DNA of 6,495 nucleotides, taken from the NCBI GenBank assembly GCA_022616575.1, contig JAKEEN010000142.1, forward strand, positions 1-6,495. The letters are read 5' to 3'. Position numbers and translations under genes: made by a program. Below the pieces are notes generated by a model. The model was not told the DNA's origin. It did no database searches and worked only from the letters and a program-made list of their open reading frames with translations. Source of the stretch: Flammeovirgaceae bacterium (lineage in GTDB: Bacteria > Bacteroidota > Bacteroidia > Cytophagales > Cyclobacteriaceae). Shown piece by piece: positions 1 through 6,332 of this stretch. The stretch's first letter is position 1. Every line of letters begins with the position of its first letter.

Positions 1-873
1 ATTGGTCTTCGCCATTTCGGCAGGCATCATACCTGAAAATATTGCATTCCGTGCATAGGCGGTGGTAGTCGGAAGGATTGAATAATAATGTTCTTCCGAA
101 TCGATGGTGAAAATTTCGTTAAGAATGGGCTCGATGGTCTTCCATTGATCAAATCTAAGATTGTCGATTAATACCATAAATACCGGAATATTCTTACCCA
201 ACTCAGGCAACACTTTTCTTTTTATTAATTGATGGGAAAGTAAAGGCTTATCTTTGTTAGGATCATTCAGCCAACTGTCATAATTCCTGCTGATGAACTT
301 ACAAAAATTGCTATTGGCTTCTGATTTTTGATTATCCAGCACTTCAGCCATATCGCGATTATCGGCCTGCTCAAGCTCAAGCTCCCAATACACCAATTTC
401 TTATAAATATCAGCCCACTCCTCATGATTCATATCGTCCATAAAGGCCATACTGATTTTGCGAAACTCTTGCTGGTAGTTGCTGTTGGTTTTTTCAATCA
501 CCAACCGTTTATTGTCCAGTATCTTTTTTACTGAAAGTAAAATCTGATTTGGATTCAACGGTTTAATGAGATAGTCAGAAATTTTAGAACCGATTGCTTC
601 TTCCATAATCTTCTCTTCCTCATTCTTTGTGATCATCACCACGGGAAGATTGGGTTTGTTATTTTTTATCTGGCTCAGGGCCTCCAATCCCGACATACCC
701 GGCATGTGCTCATCCAGAAACACCACATCAAAGTGCTTTTGATCGCTTAACTCAACCGCGTCTGAGCCATTGTTGACAGGGGTAATATCATATCCGCGTT
801 GCTCCAAAAAAAGTATATGAGGTTTCAGTAAATCGATCTCGTCATCCGCCCAGAGAATACTATATCTTTGCAT
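1..873 (-). CDS. porX: PorX-type response regulator with PglZ-like domain (partial, C-terminus off the left edge)
   Basis: My reverse-strand translation from the ATG at 873-871 is open for 291 codons to the window edge. It begins MQRYSILWADDEIDLLKPH. Residues 1-120 are a CheY-like receiver: acidic pair D10/D11, phosphoacceptor D54 in VFLDEHMPG, T82 in MITKN, and K104 in YLIKPLNP. A helical linker follows (about 120-225). The start of a PglZ / alkaline-phosphatase-like domain is seen from about 230, with VLIDNLRFDQW (D237, a likely metal ligand) and the TTTAYARNAIFSGMMP stretch (T269-T271, nucleophile region). This layout is that of PorX, the cytoplasmic regulator of the type IX secretion system that in studied species works with the PorY kinase and a SigP-type sigma factor. 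From memory the family has about 520 residues, so roughly 230 are missing. It is divergent from the HD gene across 122 bp. The start is supported by the receiver beginning at once and by the repeat-rich DNA upstream. Confidence 0.93.
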   Translation of the reverse strand, partial: MQRYSILWADDEIDLLKPHILFLEQRGYDITPVNNGSDAVELSDQKHFDVVFLDEHMPGMSGLEALSQIKNNKPNLPVVMITKNEEEKIMEEAIGSKISDYLIKPLNPNQILLSVKKILDNKRLVIEKTNSNYQQEFRKISMAFMDDMNHEEWADIYKKLVYWELELEQADNRDMAEVLDNQKSEANSNFCKFISRNYDSWLNDPNKDKPLLSHQLIKRKVLPELGKNIPVFMVLIDNLRFDQWKTIEPILNEIFTIDSEEHYYSILPTTTAYARNAIFSGMMPAEMAKTN

Positions 874-882
874 CTTTAACTC

Positions 883-910
883 CGTTATCCGTTAATGGTT
901 AATAGTTAAT
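883..910 (+). repeat. 7-bp repeat block, left arm (GTTAAT polarity)
   Basis: Four consecutive heptamers, CGTTATC-CGTTAAT-GGTTAAT-AGTTAAT, begin 9 bp from the porX start codon. Read on the minus strand they run towards the porX ATG as ATTAACN units. The stretch 890-912 is the inverse of 973-995 with two mismatches in 23 positions, so the two blocks could pair across a 60-nt loop. The unit order closely matches the block at 2224-2251. Confidence 0.8.
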
Positions 911-967
911 CGTAGTAGCTTAAAAAGCAACTAAAGGTACTAAACATTTAGCCTAATGTGAATTCCC
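911..967. other. Spacer between heptamer arms in the porX / HD-gene divergent gap
   Basis: This AT-rich 57-bp spacer should hold the divergent promoters, yet no good TTG/TAnnTTTG pair is visible on either strand. The nearest match is minus-strand TACCTTTA (939 to 932), which lacks the final G and a clear upstream TTG. I see no small open reading frame or RNA gene in it. Confidence 0.4.
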
Positions 968-995
968 ATTAACGATTAACGATTAACGATTAACG
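968..995 (+). repeat. Perfect tandem heptamer (ATTAACG)x4 abutting the HD-gene start
   Basis: Four exact copies of ATTAACG end at 995, and the ATG of the HD gene begins at 996, so the array occupies the whole position of a ribosome binding site. It contains no Shine-Dalgarno sequence. As it lies upstream of the start, a copy-number change would alter leader length but not reading frame. It is the opposed arm to 883-910. Confidence 0.92.
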
Positions 996-2219
996 ATGAA
1001 ATCAAAAACAATAAACGATCCCCTCTACGGCTTCATCACCATCAACACCGAGTTAGTCTTCGAAATAATTCAACATCCATTTTTTCAGCGCCTCAGGCAT
1101 ATCAAACAACTGGGCCTTACTGATATGGTGTATCCCGCTGCCCTGCACTCACGATTTCAACACGCGCTCGGTGCTTATTATTTAATGGGAAAAGTGCTCG
1201 ATAATCTGAGACAAAAGGGAATTGAAATATCCTATGAGGAATATGAAGCTTCCCGGTTGGCCATCCTGCTTCATGATATAGGGCACGGACCATTCTCGCA
1301 TGCTTTGGAAGAGACCTTGCTTCATGAAATCAATCATGAAAGTATCTCCTACCTGGTGATGGATTATCTTAACAAGGAATTTAAGAATGCATTAAACCTT
1401 ACTATTAAAATTTTCAGAAACACATACGCAAGAAAATTCTTTCATCAACTTGTTTCCAGTCAGTTGGATATTGACCGTCTGGATTATTTACATCGCGATT
1501 GTTTTTTTACGGGAGTGATGGAAGGCAAAATCGGACTGGAGAGAATTCTATCGATCCTGACTGTGCATAACGATGAATTAGTTGTTGAAGAGAAAGGGAT
1601 TTACAGCATTGAAAATTTTTTGACAGCACGAAGACTCATGTACTGGCAAGTATATCTTCACAAAACAGCTTTAAGTGCTGAGCGAATGTTGGTCAATACA
1701 ATTCAACGAGCACGATATCTGCTTCAGGCTGGTGAACAGGTTGGGGGAAGTGAAACACTCATTATTTTTTTAAAGCAAAATTATTCGCTTGAGAATTTTA
1801 AGCATAACGTTAAACTGCTCACAACTTTCTGCCGGTTTGATGACCTCGATATTTGGGGTGGATTAAAGTTGTGGCAAAGTCACACCGATCCGATACTTTC
1901 ATTACTTGCCGGCAGTCTCCTTCAACGCAAGTTATTTCAAATTACACTTACCAATGCTCCGATCAGCAAGGCAAAGGTAGATGACATAACCTTGGCCATT
2001 AGTCAATCTTTAAATGTACTCAGGGCTGAAGCCCGGTTCCTGTTTTCTCACGGTTCCGTAAGTAATGAAGGGTATAATGACGGTCAAAAGATAAACCTGC
2101 TGACCCGGGACGGTGAATTGATTGATATTGCCAAAGCCTCTGACCTTCCCAATGTGCAGGCCCTTTCCAAAATCGTGAAAAAAAACTACCTCTGCTGGCC
2201 TAAAAATGTATCTTTGTAG
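996..2219 (+). CDS. HD-domain phosphohydrolase (COG1078 / SAMHD1-dNTPase-like)
   Basis: The 407-residue protein carries the metal-binding pattern of the HD superfamily in the arrangement of dGTPase/SAMHD1-like enzymes: HSRFQHALG (H56), LLHDIGHGPFSH (H93/D94, with H97 and H102 in the following loop), NHES (H114, at the position of the SAMHD1 catalytic histidine) and QLDIDRLDYLHRD (D158/D160, the last metal ligand being probably D160). Families of this kind hydrolyse dNTPs or other phosphate esters, but the substrate of the Bacteroidota members is not evident from sequence. The C-terminal part (about 230-407) shows no motif I recognise. There is no signal peptide or membrane segment, so it is probably cytoplasmic. 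It precedes lpxD by 103 bp on the same strand, which suggests shared transcription but not a demonstrated role in lipid A synthesis. The start is fixed by its position right after the heptamer array and by the usual family N-terminus (DPLYGFITI). Confidence 0.9.
   Translation: MKSKTINDPLYGFITINTELVFEIIQHPFFQRLRHIKQLGLTDMVYPAALHSRFQHALGAYYLMGKVLDNLRQKGIEISYEEYEASRLAILLHDIGHGPFSHALEETLLHEINHESISYLVMDYLNKEFKNALNLTIKIFRNTYARKFFHQLVSSQLDIDRLDYLHRDCFFTGVMEGKIGLERILSILTVHNDELVVEEKGIYSIENFLTARRLMYWQVYLHKTALSAERMLVNTIQRARYLLQAGEQVGGSETLIIFLKQNYSLENFKHNVKLLTTFCRFDDLDIWGGLKLWQSHTDPILSLLAGSLLQRKLFQITLTNAPISKAKVDDITLAISQSLNVLRAEARFLFSHGSVSNEGYNDGQKINLLTRDGELIDIAKASDLPNVQALSKIVKKNYLCWPKNVSL
2209..2216 (+). 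promoter_or_regulatory. Possible -7 element TATCTTTG upstream of lpxD
   Basis: TATCTTTG matches the Bacteroidota -7 consensus TAnnTTTG exactly and overlaps the last codons of the HD gene. No good TTG lies 19-23 bases upstream, so this is only half a promoter. If used, the lpxD leader would be about 100 nt and would contain both heptamer arms. Confidence 0.3.
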
Positions 2220-2223
2220 GATT

Positions 2224-2251
2224 CGTTATCAGTTAATCGTTAATAGTTAAT
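2224..2251 (+). repeat. 7-bp repeat block, left arm downstream of the HD gene
   Basis: Four heptamers, CGTTATC-AGTTAAT-CGTTAAT-AGTTAAT, start 4 bp after the HD-gene stop codon. They have the same polarity and nearly the same unit order as 883-910. The 12-mer at 2225-2236 (GTTATCAGTTAA) is exactly inverted at 2298-2309, giving a potential stem across a loop of about 60 nt. Confidence 0.85.
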
Positions 2252-2287
2252 TGGGGGTGCGAGATTTGGGGTTAGGGCGTGGCGATA

Positions 2288-2322
2288 CTGATAACAGTTA
2301 ACTGATAACTTTTAACTGAAAG
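2288..2322 (+). repeat. 7-bp repeat block, right arm abutting the lpxD start
   Basis: Five heptamers, CTGATAA-CAGTTAA-CTGATAA-CTTTTAA-CTGAAAG, end at 2322, directly before the lpxD ATG at 2323. This mirrors the arrangement in front of the HD gene. No Shine-Dalgarno sequence is present; the A residues at -2 to -4 are of the kind favoured in this phylum. The G-rich spacer 2252-2287 between the arms shows no gene or clear promoter. Confidence 0.85.
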
Positions 2323-3381
2323 ATGGAGTTCAGCATACAACAGATAGCGGGCATGCTCGGTGGCGAGGTGAAAGGAAATGGCCACGATAAAATTAACATG
2401 CTTGCCAAAATTCAGGATGCAAAGAAAGGTCAGATTGCATTTCTCTCAAACCCCAAATACGAACAGTATATTTATTCAACCAATGCTTCTGCTGTTATCG
2501 TTAAGAAAGATTTTGCTCCCAGAAAAGATATTCAGACTACCCTCATTTTAGTTGACGATCCGTATTTAAGTTTCACAACACTCCTGGAAGAATATCATAA
2601 AATGGTAAGCTTCCAGAAAGAGGGTGTTGAAGAGCCCTGTTTCATGGGTAAAAGTTCTCTCTGTGGTTCCCATGTTTATCGCGGTGCTTTCTCCTACATC
2701 GGCAATTTCGTGAAGATTGGCACCAACGTAAAAATCTACCCCCACGTATTTGTGGGTGATAACACGGAAATTGGTGACAACACTATTTTACATCCAAATG
2801 TAAAAGTGTACTCGGGCACAAAAATCGGTAACAATTGTGTGATTCATGCCGGAACAGTTTTAGGAAGTGATGGATTTGGTTTCGCGCCTCAACCTGATGG
2901 CACGTATAAAACAATCCCCCAACTCGGTAATGTCATTATTGAAGATAATGTGACAATCGGTGCCAACACGGTTATTGATTGTGCTACTCTTTTTGGGGAC
3001 TCAACCATAGTTCGCCAGGGGGTAAAGCTCGACAACCTCATTCAGATAGCCCATAATGTGGAGGTTGGGAAGAATACTGTTATTGCGGCTCAGTCAGGTA
3101 TTTCCGGTTCAACAAAAATTGGTGAGCACTGCATGATTGCCGGTCAGGTAGGCATTGCGGGCCACTTGGTTATTGCCAACAATACCAGTCTTGGGGCACA
3201 AACAGGTATCAGCAAATCGGTTACTAAAGAAGATCAAAAGCTACTTGGCTATCCAGGTATTGATATAAAGGAGTACTTCCGGTCATACGCAGTATTTAAG
3301 CGGCTTCCTGATCTTTTGCAACGCTTAAAAGAACTCGAGGACAAGGTTTCGCGAACCGAACACATCGAAAATCACAAATAA
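2323..3381 (+). CDS. lpxD: UDP-3-O-(3-hydroxyacyl)glucosamine N-acyltransferase LpxD
   Basis: This is the third enzyme of lipid A synthesis. It transfers a 3-hydroxyacyl chain from acyl-ACP to the 2-amino group of UDP-3-O-acyl-glucosamine in the cytoplasm, as a trimer. The 352-residue protein has the uridine-binding N-terminal domain (about 1-100, with IAFLSNPKY near 38-46). A left-handed beta-helix of hexapeptide repeats follows (about 105-300; for example IGNFVKIGTNVKIYPHVFVGDN), then a charged C-terminal helix (about 315-345). The catalytic histidine is H244 in QIAHNVEVG, and the DGFGFAP segment (183-189) is typical of the family. Length is normal for LpxD. The ATG at 2323 is chosen because the N-terminal domain begins at once (MEFSIQQIAGMLGGEV) and the heptamer array ends immediately before it. 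It lies between the HD gene (103 bp upstream) and lpxC/fabZ (82 bp downstream). Confidence 0.97.
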   Translation: MEFSIQQIAGMLGGEVKGNGHDKINMLAKIQDAKKGQIAFLSNPKYEQYIYSTNASAVIVKKDFAPRKDIQTTLILVDDPYLSFTTLLEEYHKMVSFQKEGVEEPCFMGKSSLCGSHVYRGAFSYIGNFVKIGTNVKIYPHVFVGDNTEIGDNTILHPNVKVYSGTKIGNNCVIHAGTVLGSDGFGFAPQPDGTYKTIPQLGNVIIEDNVTIGANTVIDCATLFGDSTIVRQGVKLDNLIQIAHNVEVGKNTVIAAQSGISGSTKIGEHCMIAGQVGIAGHLVIANNTSLGAQTGISKSVTKEDQKLLGYPGIDIKEYFRSYAVFKRLPDLLQRLKELEDKVSRTEHIENHK

Positions 3382-3415
3382 CCTTACATCCATAATTAAT
3401 TGATAATCAGTAGAG

Positions 3416-3447
3416 TTGGCAATTCTGCCTAATTGAGGTTAAATTTG
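3416..3447 (+). promoter_or_regulatory. Bacteroidota-type promoter for lpxC/fabZ-lpxA-ABC
   Basis: TTG at 3416-3418 is followed after 21 nt by TAAATTTG at 3440-3447, an exact match to TAnnTTTG at the expected spacing for the main Bacteroidota sigma factor. Transcription would start near 3452-3455, only about 10 nt before the lpxC ATG, leaving a very short leader. A small GGCA/TGCC hairpin (3418-3429) lies between the two elements. This would let lpxC, lpxA and the ABC gene be transcribed independently of lpxD. Confidence 0.65.
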
Positions 3448-3463
3448 CCCACTTTTTTGAAAA

Positions 3464-4861
3464 ATGCTGAATATCAAACAACAAACCATTCAAAAGTCGG
3501 TGACTATTTCAGGGGTGGGACTCCATACAGGGGTTCAAACCAACATGACTTTTGTTCCTGCTAAGCCAAATCACGGAATTAAGTTTCAACGTATCGATTT
3601 ACCCGGTTCACCAATCATTGATGCCGATTGTGATAACGTAACTGATGTTTCAAGAGGAACAACCATTGAACAAAGTGGTGCCAAAGTGAGTACCATCGAA
3701 CATACGCTGGCCTCTTTGGTAGGATTAGAAATTGACAATGTTTTAATTCAGCTTGACGGTCCGGAGTGTCCTATTATGGATGGAAGCTCACGCGAATTTG
3801 TTGATGTCTTAAAAGCTGTTGGAACGGAAGAACAAAACGCCTTGCGCGATTTCTTTGAAGTACAAGAACCCATCTTCTATCGGGAAGCCCCACGTAACGT
3901 GGAGATTGCCGCACTTCCGCTTGATGACTACCGCGTTACAGTGATGATTGACTATAACTCTCCTGTGTTGGGAAGTCAACATGCCTCCATTACCGATATT
4001 CGTCAGTTTGAAAAAGAAATTGCTTCATGTCGTACGTTCTGCTTCCTGCATGAACTGGAAATGCTTTATAAAAACAACCTTATACGCGGAGGTGATTTGA
4101 ATAATGCGATTGTGATTGTTGATCGGGTAGTGAGAGAAGATGAACTCGCCAATATTGCCAAGATGCTTGGCAAGCCAAAAGTAGAAGTGAAGAGTGAGGG
4201 TATCTTGAATAATATTGAGCTTCGTTTTAAAAACGAACCCGCAAGACACAAACTCCTTGATATTGTAGGTGACCTTGCGCTTGCTGGGCGTCCGCTAAAA
4301 GCCCAGGTACTTGCTGCCAGACCAGGTCATGCTGCCAATGTGGCTTTCGCGAAGAAATTAAAGAAGGCTATGCAGGAAGCGGAGAAATCCGGTAAGCCAA
4401 GGTATAATCCTAATCTTCCTCCGGTAATGGATATCAACCGGATTGCTTCCACTCTTCCACACCGCTATCCGTTTTTATTGATCGACAAAATCATTCATCT
4501 TGATAGTGAAAGTGTTGCCGGTGTGAAAAACGTAACCATGAACGAACCTTTCTTTCAAGGACATTTCCCTGGCAACCCCGTAATGCCCGGGGTGCTTCAG
4601 ATTGAAGCCATGGCCCAGATCGGTGGCATTCTTGTTTTGAACACGGTGCCAGATCCTGAAAACTATTGGACTTATTTCTTAGGCGTAGAGAATATGAAAT
4701 TCCGGAAGATGGTACTGCCCGGAGATACTTTGGTTATTCAATGTCATTTATTAGCACCCATTAAGCGAGGTATTGCCAAAATGAGCGGTCGCGCTTTTGT
4801 GGGCAACACCCTTGTGTGTGAAGGTACCATGACAGCCAGCATTGTTCGTAAAAATTCATGA
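3464..4861 (+). CDS. lpxC/fabZ: Bifunctional UDP-3-O-acyl-GlcNAc deacetylase / 3-hydroxyacyl-ACP dehydratase (LpxC-FabZ fusion)
   Basis: The 465-residue protein joins two enzymes. Residues 1 to about 305 are LpxC, the zinc deacetylase that commits the cell to lipid A synthesis: STIEHTL gives catalytic E79 and zinc ligand H80, RHKLLDIVGD gives zinc ligands H262 and D266, and GHAANV gives general acid H289. The 27-residue spacing of H262 to H289 equals that of E. coli H238 to H265. The interval H80-H262 is about 23 residues longer than in E. coli, with extra sequence around EDELANIAKMLGKPKVEV. After a charged linker (about 300-318), residues 320-465 are the hotdog-fold dehydratase FabZ: LPHRYPFLLID, then GHFPGNPVMPGVLQIEAMAQ with H367 and E381, spaced 14 apart as in E. 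coli. This fusion is known in Bacteroidota. LpxC and FabZ draw on the same 3-hydroxyacyl-ACP balance. The gene has its own promoter and overlaps lpxA by 4 bp. Confidence 0.98.
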   Translation: MLNIKQQTIQKSVTISGVGLHTGVQTNMTFVPAKPNHGIKFQRIDLPGSPIIDADCDNVTDVSRGTTIEQSGAKVSTIEHTLASLVGLEIDNVLIQLDGPECPIMDGSSREFVDVLKAVGTEEQNALRDFFEVQEPIFYREAPRNVEIAALPLDDYRVTVMIDYNSPVLGSQHASITDIRQFEKEIASCRTFCFLHELEMLYKNNLIRGGDLNNAIVIVDRVVREDELANIAKMLGKPKVEVKSEGILNNIELRFKNEPARHKLLDIVGDLALAGRPLKAQVLAARPGHAANVAFAKKLKKAMQEAEKSGKPRYNPNLPPVMDINRIASTLPHRYPFLLIDKIIHLDSESVAGVKNVTMNEPFFQGHFPGNPVMPGVLQIEAMAQIGGILVLNTVPDPENYWTYFLGVENMKFRKMVLPGDTLVIQCHLLAPIKRGIAKMSGRAFVGNTLVCEGTMTASIVRKNS

Positions 4862-5646
4862 GCCAATATCCCTTAGCCAACGTTCATCCGGAAGCCAAAA
4901 TCGGCAACAACGTAATTATTGAACCCTTTGCCACCGTTCAAAAAGATGTAGTAATCGGGGATAACTGCTGGATAGGCCCTAACGCTATTCTATGGGATGG
5001 AACCCGGTTAGGAAAAAATGTAAAGATTTATCCTGGCGCTTCGGTCTCTTCTATTCCTCAGGATTTAAAGTTTGCAGGAGAAAAGACAGAAACCATTATT
5101 GGCGACAATACAGTTATCCGTGAGTATGTTACCATCAGCCGCGGAACAAACGATAAGTTCAAAACTGAGATCGGAAAGAATTGCCTATTAATGGCGTATG
5201 TACACGTAGCACACGATTGCCTTATCGGAAATCAATGTATTTTGGTCAATACCGTTCAGGTTGCAGGCCACGTAACTGTTGATGATTGGGCTATTATTGG
5301 TGGGGCCAGTGCATTGCATCAGTTTGTAAAAGTAGGTGCCCATGTAATGGTTTCAGGGGGTTCGCTGGTTAGAAAAGATATTCCACCATTTACTAAAGCC
5401 GCCAGAGAACCGCTCACTTATGCGGGTATTAACACTGTCGGACTTAGAAGAAGAGGTTTTTCGAATGAAAAAATTGCCGAGATACAAGAGATCTATCGCT
5501 ATATATTTTTGAAAGGACTGAATAACAGCAAGGCGATTGAACTGATTGAAAGCGAAACGACTGCTTCTCAAGAAAGAGATTACATTCTCAATTTCGTAAA
5601 ATCTTCGGAGCGGGGAATTATGAAAGGGTATGGTTCCGGCAATTGA
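4858..5646 (+). CDS. lpxA: UDP-N-acetylglucosamine O-acyltransferase LpxA
   Basis: This is the first enzyme of lipid A synthesis. It moves a 3-hydroxyacyl group from ACP to the 3-OH of UDP-GlcNAc in the cytoplasm, as a trimer. The 262 residues show hexapeptide-repeat beta-helix from about 8 to 180 (HPEAKIGNNVIIEPFATV onward) and the helical C-terminal domain (about 195-262, with GLRRRGFS at 195-202). Catalytic H119 is in VAHDC, and H138, H154 (LHQF) and R198-R199 are at usual family positions. By alignment with a constant offset of 6, G167 corresponds to E. coli G173, the acyl-length ruler; glycine there suggests a long hydroxyacyl chain (inference). The ATG (4858-4860) overlaps the lpxC/fabZ stop (4859-4861) in an ATGA, implying translational coupling. 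Length is normal. Confidence 0.98.
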   Translation: MSQYPLANVHPEAKIGNNVIIEPFATVQKDVVIGDNCWIGPNAILWDGTRLGKNVKIYPGASVSSIPQDLKFAGEKTETIIGDNTVIREYVTISRGTNDKFKTEIGKNCLLMAYVHVAHDCLIGNQCILVNTVQVAGHVTVDDWAIIGGASALHQFVKVGAHVMVSGGSLVRKDIPPFTKAAREPLTYAGINTVGLRRRGFSNEKIAEIQEIYRYIFLKGLNNSKAIELIESETTASQERDYILNFVKSSERGIMKGYGSGN

Positions 5647-5648
5647 TC

Positions 5649-6332
5649 ATGCCTGATTCAAAATTTCAAATTTCAGATTCAAAATTCCGTATCGAAGTTA
5701 CCGGACTAGCCAAGAGATTTAACAGACAATGGCTTTTTAAAGATTTTTCATACGCATTTCAATCCGGCAATACCTATGCAATTATAGGGCCCAACGGTTC
5801 GGGTAAATCAACTCTGATGCAGATGTTGTGGGGCCAAATGCCTCAGACATTGGGTTCAATAACCCATTCCAAAAATGGAAATACAATTGACAGCCATTCC
5901 GTCTTTACTCATGTATCAATTGCTGCTCCGTATCAGGATTTAATAGATGAGTTTACACTGGAAGAACAGGTAAACTTTCATTTTAAGCTGAAGTCTGTCC
6001 GCCCGGAACTGGCCAATCAAGACCTCTATGAACTCATGTATTTAAGCGAGGCCAGAACGAAATACATCGCTAATTTTTCCAGCGGCATGCGTCAGCGATT
6101 AAGGCTTGCCCTGGCTCTATTCACCGAAGCGGATGCCTACTTTTTAGACGAACCTGGCTCCAATCTGGATGAACAAGCTTTTGGTTGGTACCTTAAGCAT
6201 TTGGGTAATTTGCCAAAGGAAAAACTCGTATTTATTGCCTCCAATAACTCGGCTGAGTACCCAATAAATGCCATTCAAATTGATCTTAGTAAGGTAGGGC
6301 TACAAGCTGCAAGCCACAAGCCACAAGCTTGA
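5649..6332 (+). CDS. ABC transporter ATP-binding protein (CcmA-like, substrate unknown)
   Basis: I place the start at the ATG 5649-5651, two bases after the lpxA stop, giving 227 residues; an in-frame TTG at 5643 would add two residues but overlaps lpxA. Walker A is GPNGSGKST (47-55), the Q-loop is near Q96, the signature is degenerate SSGMRQR (144-150), and Walker B is AYFLDEP with D167/E168, followed by D-loop SNLD (171-174). The usual H-loop histidine after the last strand (FIASNN, 195-200) is replaced by asparagine. It is a single nucleotide-binding domain with no membrane segment, so it would need a permease, and none is in the window. General resemblance is to CcmA-like or MsbA-independent export ATPases, but I assign no substrate. 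Coupling to lpxA hints at envelope or lipid work (inference). Both ends are odd: residues 3-14 (DSKFQIS repeated) and 217-227 (LQAASHKPQA) are encoded by 7-bp DNA repeats. Confidence 0.88.
   Translation: MPDSKFQISDSKFRIEVTGLAKRFNRQWLFKDFSYAFQSGNTYAIIGPNGSGKSTLMQMLWGQMPQTLGSITHSKNGNTIDSHSVFTHVSIAAPYQDLIDEFTLEEQVNFHFKLKSVRPELANQDLYELMYLSEARTKYIANFSSGMRQRLRLALALFTEADAYFLDEPGSNLDEQAFGWYLKHLGNLPKEKLVFIASNNSAEYPINAIQIDLSKVGLQAASHKPQA
5655..5689 (+). repeat. 7-bp repeat block inside the ABC gene N-terminus
   Basis: Five heptamers, GATTCAA-AATTTCA-AATTTCA-GATTCAA-AATTCCG, start 4 bp after the ATG. Three units make 21 nt, so the protein shows a 7-residue repeat, DSKFQIS then DSKFRI. All three forward frames are open through the block. 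Gain or loss of a single unit would shift the frame of the ATPase, since no later start precedes Walker A. Confidence 0.85.

Noticed and set aside
328..534. Plus-strand 68-residue open frame
   Set aside because: It lies wholly antisense to the well-supported porX coding sequence and has no recognisable motif.
932..939. Minus-strand TACCTTTA as the porX promoter -7 element
   Set aside because: It lacks the conserved final G and no convincing TTG lies 19-23 bases upstream.
968..995. CRISPR-like array
   Set aside because: The units are contiguous 7-mers without spacers, far too short for CRISPR repeats, and no cas gene is present.
3390..3414. Further heptamer block before lpxC (TTGATAATCAG-like sequence)
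   Set aside because: It resembles the ATTAAC/GATAAC units but shows no clean 7-bp repetition; it may be a decayed remnant or chance in AT-rich DNA.
4025..4251. Two minus-strand open frames within lpxC/fabZ
   Set aside because: They are antisense shadows of a fully conserved LpxC coding region.
3464..4861. LpxC-FabZ fusion as a novel protein
   Set aside because: The fusion is already known as a common feature of Bacteroidota.
5353..5571. Minus-strand 72-residue open frame
   Set aside because: It is antisense to conserved lpxA sequence, with no independent support.
5643..5648. TTG start for the ABC ATPase at 5643
   Set aside because: It overlaps the lpxA stop and adds only two residues; the ATG at 5649 is a better start codon. 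A coupled TTG start cannot be fully excluded.
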